Shown: in pieces, positions 58,171 through 64,000 of the stretch
Position numbering within the stretch: position 1 is the stretch's first letter
Layout of the letters: the number at the start of each line of letters is the position of its first letter
Notes under the pieces: generated by a model
Databases searched by the model: none
Seen by the model: the letters and a program-made list of their open reading frames with translations, nothing else
Told to the model about the DNA's origin: nothing
Assembly (NCBI RefSeq): GCF_027706845.1
Contig: NZ_JAQGCZ010000003.1
Location: forward strand, 62,001-126,000
Direction of reading: 5' to 3'
From: Mycolicibacterium sp. BiH015
Lineage (GTDB): Bacteria > Actinomycetota > Actinomycetes > Mycobacteriales > Mycobacteriaceae
Length of the DNA stretch: 64,000 nt
Made by a program: the position numbers and the translations under genes

Positions 58171-59693
58171 GGCTCGCTCAGCGTCTCGGCCGCCGCGATC
58201 GCGGCCAGCACGGCCCGAGCCTTGTTCGCGGATTCGGTGTATTCGTAAGGGCCGTTGGAATCGGCCACCACCCCACCGCCGGCCTGCACGTAGGCGGTGC
58301 CGTTGCGCATGAGCGCGGTACGGATCGCGATGGCGAAGTCGGCGTTGCCCGCGAAGTCGAGGTAGCCGAGCACACCGCCGTAGAGGCCGCGCCGCGTCAT
58401 CTCCACTTCCTCGATGAGCTCCATCGCCCGCACCTTCGGCGCCCCCGACAGCGTCCCGGCCGGGAAACACGCGGTCACCGCGTCCAGTGCGGTCCTGCCG
58501 TCGGCAAGCAGCCCGGTCACCGTCGACACCAGGTGCATGACGTGGCTGTAGCGCTCGATGTGGCTGTAGTCCTCGACCTTGACGGTGCCCGGCCGGCACA
58601 CCCGGCCGAGGTCGTTGCGGCCGAGGTCGACGAGCATCAGGTGCTCGGCGCGCTCCTTCTCATCGGAGAGCAGCTCCTTTTCCAGAAGCAGGTCTTCCTC
58701 TTCGGTGTCCCCGCGCCAGCGCGTACCGGCAATCGGATGCGTGGTCGCCCGGCCGTCCTTGACGGTGACGAGCGCCTCCGGGCTCGAGCCCACAACCGAA
58801 AAGTCCAGTCCGCCATCTGCATTCGGTACGTTGAGCAAGTACATGTAGGGGCTGGGGTTGGTGACCCGCAGCATCCGGTACACATCCAGAGGGTCCGCGT
58901 CGGTGTCCATCTCGAAGCGCTGCGACGGCACCACCTGGAACGCCTCACCCGCCTCGATGTCGCCGACGAGCTTGTCGACGATCTCGGTGTACTGCTCGAC
59001 AGTTCGCTGCGACCGGTGCAGCGGGGCCGGCCTGCTGAAGGTCGCGACCGTCGAGGCCAGCGGCTCGGCCAGCGCCGCCGTCATCACGTCCAGCCGTGCC
59101 ACCGCGTCGTTGTAGGCCCAGTCGACTCGCTCTTCGGTGCCGTTCCAATTGACCGCGTTCGCGATCAGCGTGATGGTGCCCTCGTGATGATCGACGGCGG
59201 CGATGTCGGTAGCCAGAAGCAGCATCATGTCGGGCAGCCCGAGGTCGTCGACGGTCAACTCGGGAAGGCGCTCCAGCCGGCGCACCATGTCGTAGGCGAA
59301 GAACCCGACGAGGCCCGACGACAGCGGCGGCAAGCCAGGAAGCGCGGCCGTCTCCAGCAGCGTCAGGGTCGCGCGCAGTGCCGCGAGGGGGTCCCCACCT
59401 GCGGGGGCGTCCTTGGGGATCACGCCGAGCCACACGGCTTCGCCGTCACGGACGGTCAGCGCCGACGGGGCGCCCGCACCGATGAACGACCATCGCGACC
59501 ACGACCGCCCGTTCTCGGCGGACTCCAGAAGGAACGTCCCGGGGCGGTTGGCGGCGAGCTTGCGATACGCCGACAGCGGCGTCTCGCTGTCGGCGAGCAC
59601 TTTGCGGGTCACCGGGACCACCCGATGCTCAGCGGCCAGCGCCCGGAAGTCCTCACGCGACGTCGTCGTGGTGAGGTTGGCGGTCGTCTGCAC
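58167..59693 (-). CDS. trpE: anthranilate synthase component I
   Basis: 508-residue TrpE, forming anthranilate from chorismate with ammonia from TrpG (not in this window). The tryptophan feedback-site LLES is in the N-terminal domain ([24 protein letters not shown]). The catalytic domain contains [74 protein letters not shown] and [25 protein letters not shown] start with GGGAGG about 10 nt upstream. First gene of the trp run; I saw no leader peptide with Trp codons and no T-box in the short upstream gap. Confidence 0.96.
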   Translation of the reverse strand: MQTTANLTTTTSREDFRALAAEHRVVPVTRKVLADSETPLSAYRKLAANRPGTFLLESAENGRSWSRWSFIGAGAPSALTVRDGEAVWLGVIPKDAPAGGDPLAALRATLTLLETAALPGLPPLSSGLVGFFAYDMVRRLERLPELTVDDLGLPDMMLLLATDIAAVDHHEGTITLIANAVNWNGTEERVDWAYNDAVARLDVMTAALAEPLASTVATFSRPAPLHRSQRTVEQYTEIVDKLVGDIEAGEAFQVVPSQRFEMDTDADPLDVYRMLRVTNPSPYMYLLNVPNADGGLDFSVVGSSPEALVTVKDGRATTHPIAGTRWRGDTEEEDLLLEKELLSDEKERAEHLMLVDLGRNDLGRVCRPGTVKVEDYSHIERYSHVMHLVSTVTGLLADGRTALDAVTACFPAGTLSGAPKVRAMELIEEVEMTRRGLYGGVLGYLDFAGNADFAIAIRTALMRNGTAYVQAGGGVVADSNGPYEYTESANKARAVLAAIAAAETLSEP

Positions 59694-59712
59694 CCCGACA
59701 TCCTCCCAGAAG

Positions 59713-59718
59713 TACCGT
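59713..59718 (+). promoter_or_regulatory. minus-10 box for leaderless bcp
   Basis: TACCGT followed by 7 nt and the ATG at 59726. The element lies in the 32-nt space between the divergent trpE and bcp starts. Confidence 0.45.
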
Positions 59719-59725
59719 TGAGAGC

Positions 59726-60186
59726 ATGAATCGTGGTGATCGCGTAGCCGACTTCGAACTTCCTGATCAGACGGGAACGACGAGGACGCTCTCCGAGCTC
59801 CTCGCCGACGGACCGATCGTGCTGTTCTTCTATCCGGCCGCGATGACGCCCGGGTGCACGAAAGAAGCGTGTCACTTCCGCGATCTCGCGGCCGAGTTCG
59901 CGGCGGTGGGTGCCAGCCGGGTGGGGATCAGCGCCGACACCGTCGACAAGCAGGCGCAGTTCGCCGACAAGCAGAATTTCGACTATCCCCTGCTGTCCGA
60001 CACCGAGGGCGTGGTGGCCACGCAATTCGGCGTCAAGCGCGGACTGCTCGGCAAGTTCATGCCGGTCAAGCGGACGACCTTCGTCATCGACACCGACCGC
60101 ACCGTCCTGGAGGTCATCGCCAGCGAGTTCAGCATGGACACCCACGCCGACAAGGCCCTTGAGGTGCTGCGCCAACGCCAATCGGC

Positions 60187-60190
<4 letters not shown>
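59726..60190 (+). CDS. bcp: peroxiredoxin, Bcp/PrxQ type
   Basis: 154-residue thiol peroxidase (Rv1608c-like). Peroxidatic C44 and resolving C49 in [13 protein letters not shown], five residues apart as in PrxQ, so it forms an intramolecular disulfide. The thioredoxin fold includes [36 protein letters not shown] and [15 protein letters not shown]. It reduces peroxides and is recycled by thioredoxin. Its stop overlaps the start of the following ABC ATPase gene (ATGA). Leaderless promoter. Confidence 0.95.
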
Positions 60191-60967
<777 letters not shown>

Positions 60968-60981
<14 letters not shown>

Positions 60982-61072
60982 GACTCGACCTCGAACGTCG
61001 AGTTGTTGTGCAACTATGCGGCGAATCAGCGCCATATCTCGACGCTCGGCGCCGCGCATCATCTAAGACTCG
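60968..61072. repeat. 20-bp direct repeat at two converging gene ends
   Basis: CGCGCATCATCTAAGACTCG occurs at 60968-60987 (over the ABC ATPase stop) and at 61053-61072 (over the hisI stop), 85 bp apart. It looks like a small local duplication. The 65 nt between hold no gene. Confidence 0.85.
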
Positions 61073-61410
61073 GGCGCCAGCAGCAAGTCGGCGTCGAAGC
61101 AGGTGTGATCACCGGTATGGCAGGCGCCGCCGACCTGGTCGACCTCCAGCAACACGGTGTCGCCGTCGCAATCGAGCCGTACCGAATACACATGCTGGGT
61201 ATGCCCCGACGTCAGGCCCTTCACCCACTGCTCGCCGCGGGACCGCGAGAAGTAGGTCGCCTCACGGGTTTCCAGCGTGCGGGCCAGCGCAGCGTCGTCC
61301 ATCCACGCGACCATCAGCACCTGGCCCGTCGCACGCTCCTGCACCACGGCGGTGAACAGGCCGTCGGCGTTGCGCTTGAGCCGCGACGCGATCGCCGGGT
61401 CCAGACTCAT
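61063..61410 (-). CDS. hisI: phosphoribosyl-AMP cyclohydrolase
   Basis: 115-residue HisI, opening the adenine ring of PR-AMP in histidine synthesis. Family motifs [44 protein letters not shown], the metal site DCDGD and the zinc cysteines ACHTGDHTC are present. It is monofunctional; HisE is not attached. ATG overlaps the hisF stop (ATGA). The stop lies inside the second copy of the 20-bp repeat. Confidence 0.96.
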   Translation of the reverse strand: MSLDPAIASRLKRNADGLFTAVVQERATGQVLMVAWMDDAALARTLETREATYFSRSRGEQWVKGLTSGHTQHVYSVRLDCDGDTVLLEVDQVGGACHTGDHTCFDADLLLAPES

Positions 61411-62201
61411 CGGACGGTGATCCCTTCAGCCGCCATCGCCGCCTTCACCTCGCCGATGGTCAGGTCCCCGAAGTGGAACACGCTGGCCGCCAACACGGCG
61501 TCGGCACCTGCAACAACGGCGGGCGCGAAATGTTCCGCGGCGCCTGCGCCTCCGCTGGCGATCACCGGGACCGTCACCGCGCCGCGCACCGCGCGCAGCA
61601 TCGGAAGGTCGAAGCCGGCTTTGGTGCCGTCGGCATCCATCGAATTCAGCAGGATCTCGCCCACGCCGAGCTCGGCGCCGCGAGCGGCCCATTCGACGGC
61701 GTCGATCCCGGTGCCGCGCCGTCCGCCGTGCGTGGTGACTTCCCAGCCCGACGGTGTCGGCACACTTCCTTCCTGGCCCTCGGGGACTGTCCGCGCATCG
61801 ACCGACAACACAATGCACTGAGATCCGAACTGGCGGGACAACTCCGACAGCAGTTCCGGGCGCGCGATCGCGGCTGTGTTCACCGACACCTTGTCGGCGC
61901 CGGCACGCAACAGCACGTCGACATCGGCGACCGAACGCACACCGCCGCCGACCGTCAGCGGGATGAAGACCTGCTCGGCGGTGCGCCGCACCACCTCCAG
62001 CATCGTGGTGCGGCCCGACGACGACGCGGTGACATCCAGGAAGGTCAGCTCGTCGGCCCCTTCGGCGTCGTAGGCGGCGGCGAGCTCGACCGGATCGCCC
62101 GCGTCGCGAAGGTTCGCGAAGTTGACACCCTTGACCACCCTGCCGTCATCGACGTCCAGGCACGGGATCACCCGGGTCGCGACACCGCCCGCGGTGCTCA
62201 C
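61407..62201 (-). CDS. hisF: imidazole glycerol phosphate synthase subunit HisF
   Basis: 264-residue cyclase subunit; uses ammonia from HisH to make IGP and AICAR from PRFAR. Catalytic Asp in [17 protein letters not shown] and the second Asp in VLSVDARTV. Phosphate sites [16 protein letters not shown] and [16 protein letters not shown] short insert ([12 protein letters not shown]) is typical for actinobacteria. GTG at 62201 overlaps the impA stop (GTGA). Confidence 0.96.
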   Translation of the reverse strand: MSTAGGVATRVIPCLDVDDGRVVKGVNFANLRDAGDPVELAAAYDAEGADELTFLDVTASSSGRTTMLEVVRRTAEQVFIPLTVGGGVRSVADVDVLLRAGADKVSVNTAAIARPELLSELSRQFGSQCIVLSVDARTVPEGQEGSVPTPSGWEVTTHGGRRGTGIDAVEWAARGAELGVGEILLNSMDADGTKAGFDLPMLRAVRGAVTVPVIASGGAGAAEHFAPAVVAGADAVLAASVFHFGDLTIGEVKAAMAAEGITVR

Positions 62202-63016
62202 AGATAGTCCTTCGGATCACCGGCGGCCTTGACGATCTTGAGGATCTCCTCGTGCACACCGGGCGCGGCGGCCAGCGCCGACGGCGAGGACGACGTCCAC
62301 TGCTCGCCAGACAGGTCCGTCACCACGCCGCCCGCGGCCCGCACCAGAGCCACTCCCGCTGCGTGGTCCCAGATGTGGTGGCCGAAACTGATTGCGCCAC
62401 CGAGGATTCCCGCGGCAACATAGGCGAGGTCGATACCGGTGGCGCCGTGCATGCGCACACGCGAGCATTCCCGGCTCAGACCTTCGAGCACCTTGGCTCG
62501 GTAGCGGCCGGGATAGCGTCCGCGCGAGTCGATGTTGAACGTGCCGATGCCGACGATGGATTCGCCGAGTGCGGCCGTGTCGAGGCTGTCGAGATCGGAG
62601 CCGTTGCACTGCACCGGCCCGTCGACTATCGAGGTGAAGCTCTGCGACATGAACGGCAGCCAGGTCAGCCCCAGCACCGGTTCGCCGTCGGCCAGCAGGC
62701 CCAGCAGGATCGCCGCGGTGGGCAGGCCCGCCGCGTAGTTGAACGTGCCGTCGATCGGGTCGAGCACCCATACCAGTTCGGAGTCGATCGCCTCCCCGCC
62801 GAACTCCTCGCCGTGCACGCCGATCCCGGTCAGCTTCGTCAGCTCGGCCACCACGCGGCGCTCGATGGCCAGGTCCACCTCGGTCGCGAAGTCGTTGCCC
62901 TTCTTGGCAACTGCCGAGTCGGCACGGTGCCCGGCGACGAACTGCCCGGAGGCGGCGTCGAGTACCCCCGCCGCGACGGCGAGGAGATCGGCCAGTTGCG
63001 CGCGGTCCAGGCTCAC
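62198..63016 (-). CDS. impA: inositol monophosphatase family protein ImpA
   Basis: 272-residue Mg-dependent sugar-phosphate phosphatase. Metal sites are in [31 protein letters not shown] and in [20 protein letters not shown]. The member in mycobacterial his operons is called ImpA; its location suggests histidinol-phosphatase or inositol-phosphatase activity, and sequence alone does not decide. Starts with a GTG overlapping the hisA stop (GTGA). Confidence 0.9.
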   Translation of the reverse strand: MSLDRAQLADLLAVAAGVLDAASGQFVAGHRADSAVAKKGNDFATEVDLAIERRVVAELTKLTGIGVHGEEFGGEAIDSELVWVLDPIDGTFNYAAGLPTAAILLGLLADGEPVLGLTWLPFMSQSFTSIVDGPVQCNGSDLDSLDTAALGESIVGIGTFNIDSRGRYPGRYRAKVLEGLSRECSRVRMHGATGIDLAYVAAGILGGAISFGHHIWDHAAGVALVRAAGGVVTDLSGEQWTSSSPSALAAAPGVHEEILKIVKAAGDPKDYL

Positions 63017-63753
63017 GTGGCGACCGCATCGAGCGCCTGCGGCAGCGTGAATCGTCCCGCGTACAGAGCTTTTCCGACGATCGCGCCTTCCACACCCCGG
63101 TCGGTCAGCGTCGCGATCGCCCGCAGATCGTCAAGACTCGACACGCCGCCGGACGCGATGACCGGCGCGTCGGTACGCTCGCACACCTGGCTCAGCAACT
63201 CCAGGTTCGGACCGTTGAGAGTGCCGTCCTTGGTCACATCGGTGACGACGAACCGCGAGCACCCTTCGCTGTCCAGACGTTCCAGCACAGTCCACAGGTC
63301 GCCGCCGTCGGTTTCCCAGCCGCGTCCGCGCAGCCGGTACTGCCCGTCCTCGATCTTGGCGTCGAGCCCCACGGCGACACGGTCACCATGCTCGGCCACG
63401 ATCTTGGCGCACCATTGCGGGTTCTCCAGCGCGGCGGTCCCGATGTTCACGCGGGCGCAGCCGGTAGCCAGCGCAGCGGCCAGGGACTCGTCGTCGCGGA
63501 TGCCGCCGGAGAGTTCGACGGCCACGTCGAGCTTTCCGACGACCTCAGCGAGCAGATCGCGGTTGGAGCCGCGCCCGAACGCGGCGTCGAGATCGACGAG
63601 GTGAATCCATTCGGCGCCGTCGCGCTGCCACGTCATCGCGGCGTCGAGTGCCGACCCGTACTCCGTCTCGCTGCCTGCCTGTCCCTGCACCAGGCGCACC
63701 GCGCGGCCTTCGACGACGTCGACAGCGGGCAGGAGGATGAGTCGCGAATTCAC
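63013..63753 (-). CDS. hisA: PriA-type HisA/TrpF bifunctional isomerase
   Basis: 246-residue (beta-alpha)8 isomerase. Catalytic Asp in [18 protein letters not shown] and the second Asp in [17 protein letters not shown]; phosphate sites [33 protein letters not shown] and [12 protein letters not shown]. In Actinobacteria this protein (PriA) works on both ProFAR and phosphoribosyl anthranilate; the missing trpF in the trp run fits. GTG 63753 is chosen (5 nt after the hisH stop); a TTG at 63762 overlapping that stop as TTGA is the alternative and would add three residues. Confidence 0.93.
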   Translation of the reverse strand: MNSRLILLPAVDVVEGRAVRLVQGQAGSETEYGSALDAAMTWQRDGAEWIHLVDLDAAFGRGSNRDLLAEVVGKLDVAVELSGGIRDDESLAAALATGCARVNIGTAALENPQWCAKIVAEHGDRVAVGLDAKIEDGQYRLRGRGWETDGGDLWTVLERLDSEGCSRFVVTDVTKDGTLNGPNLELLSQVCERTDAPVIASGGVSSLDDLRAIATLTDRGVEGAIVGKALYAGRFTLPQALDAVAT

Positions 63754-63758
63754 GACGG

Positions 63759-64000
63759 TCAATTTAGCGCTCCGACCCAGTTCGACAGTAATTCGGCGCC
63801 GGCGTCCCCACTCTTCTCCGGGTGGAACTGGGTCGCCGACAACGGCCCGCTCTCGACGGCAGCCAGGAACGGCACGTGGTGCGTCGCCCAGGTCAGCCGC
63901 GCCTCGGGGTCACCATCCCACTGCTGGGCGGCGTAGGAGTGCACGAAGTAGAAACGGGTGTCTGCGCCAATGCCCTTGAACAGCACGCTGTCCGACGGAG
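63759..64000 (-). CDS. hisH: imidazole glycerol phosphate synthase glutaminase HisH, partial
   Basis: C-terminal 80 or so residues of HisH; the N-terminus with the nucleophile Cys lies beyond the window. Visible are [24 protein letters not shown], then the class I amidotransferase His/Glu pair in [10 protein letters not shown], and the end [11 protein letters not shown]. It supplies ammonia to HisF. Same operon direction as the other his genes, so the order is hisH-hisA-impA-hisF-hisI. Confidence 0.93.
   Translation of the reverse strand, partial: PSDSVLFKGIGADTRFYFVHSYAAQQWDGDPEARLTWATHHVPFLAAVESGPLSATQFHPEKSGDAGAELLSNWVGALN

Noticed and set aside
59694..59725. T-box, leader peptide or attenuator before trpE
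   Set aside because: Only 32 nt separate trpE and bcp; no stem-loop or Trp-codon leader can fit.

Overview
The window is a 64 kb piece of a high-GC actinobacterial chromosome, almost certainly a fast-growing mycobacterium (Mycolicibacterium type). The backbone genes run in the order MFS pump, uvrB, DUF402, coaE-GrpB fusion, rpsA, polA, DUF35/thiolase pair, pdtaR, adenylate cyclase, cydABDC, tesB, pyk, DUF2752, TM2, lgt, trpA-trpB-trpC-membrane protein-trpE, bcp, hisI-hisF-impA-hisA-hisH. From memory this is the Mycobacterium tuberculosis Rv1634 to Rv1602 order read backwards. GTG starts, TAnnnT minus-10 boxes directly in front of start codons, and a second-type mycobacterial Dps agree. I saw no CRISPR array, prophage, insertion sequence, rRNA or replication origin, and no gap above 300 bases without a gene.

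Layout. 1-9.5 kb: MFS exporter (cut by the edge), uvrB, DUF402 and secreted genes, coaE, rpsA, PrsW-like protease, thioesterase. 9.5-12.3 kb: polA. 12.3-15.9 kb: accessory block with a LysR regulator divergent from a frameshifted FAD monooxygenase, an alpha/beta hydrolase and two coupled small genes. 16-17.7 kb: DUF35 protein and SCP-x-type thiolase behind a KstR-like operator. 17.8-22.9 kb: complete branched-chain amino-acid ABC operon livJHMGF. 23.1-26.8 kb: pdtaR, a tRNA with anticodon CAA, a nitrilase-family amidase, a membrane adenylate cyclase and dps. 26.8-33.1 kb: a polar amino-acid ABC transporter continuous with a histidine kinase, a LuxR-type response regulator and a DUF2339 membrane protein. 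33.9-39.5 kb: cydABDC. 40-48.4 kb: tesB, pyk, gltD, gltB. 48.4-51.6 kb: two small membrane proteins, a DUF222/HNH protein and a hydrolase. 51.6-59.7 kb: lgt and trp genes in one tightly overlapped run. 59.7-64 kb: bcp, an ABC ATPase and the his operon.

How the genes fit together. Two amino-acid uptake systems, GOGAT, trp and his genes make this a nitrogen and amino-acid region. TrpF is absent from the trp run, and HisA is of the actinobacterial PriA type that covers that step. Bd oxidase with its CydDC assembly transporter supplies low-oxygen respiration. Many genes overlap by 4 nt (ATGA or GTGA), implying translational coupling.

The most unusual items are: an Lgt with a roughly 725-residue acidic repeat tail encoded by DNA repeats of about 168 bp; a DUF402 gene whose conserved frame begins at ATT six bases after a minus-10 box; a CydC with a strongly shortened nucleotide-binding domain; a transporter and two-component system sharing one operon; a tRNA with anticodon CAA but a short variable loop; and perfect or near-perfect operator-like dyads in front of dps, cydA and a thioesterase gene.
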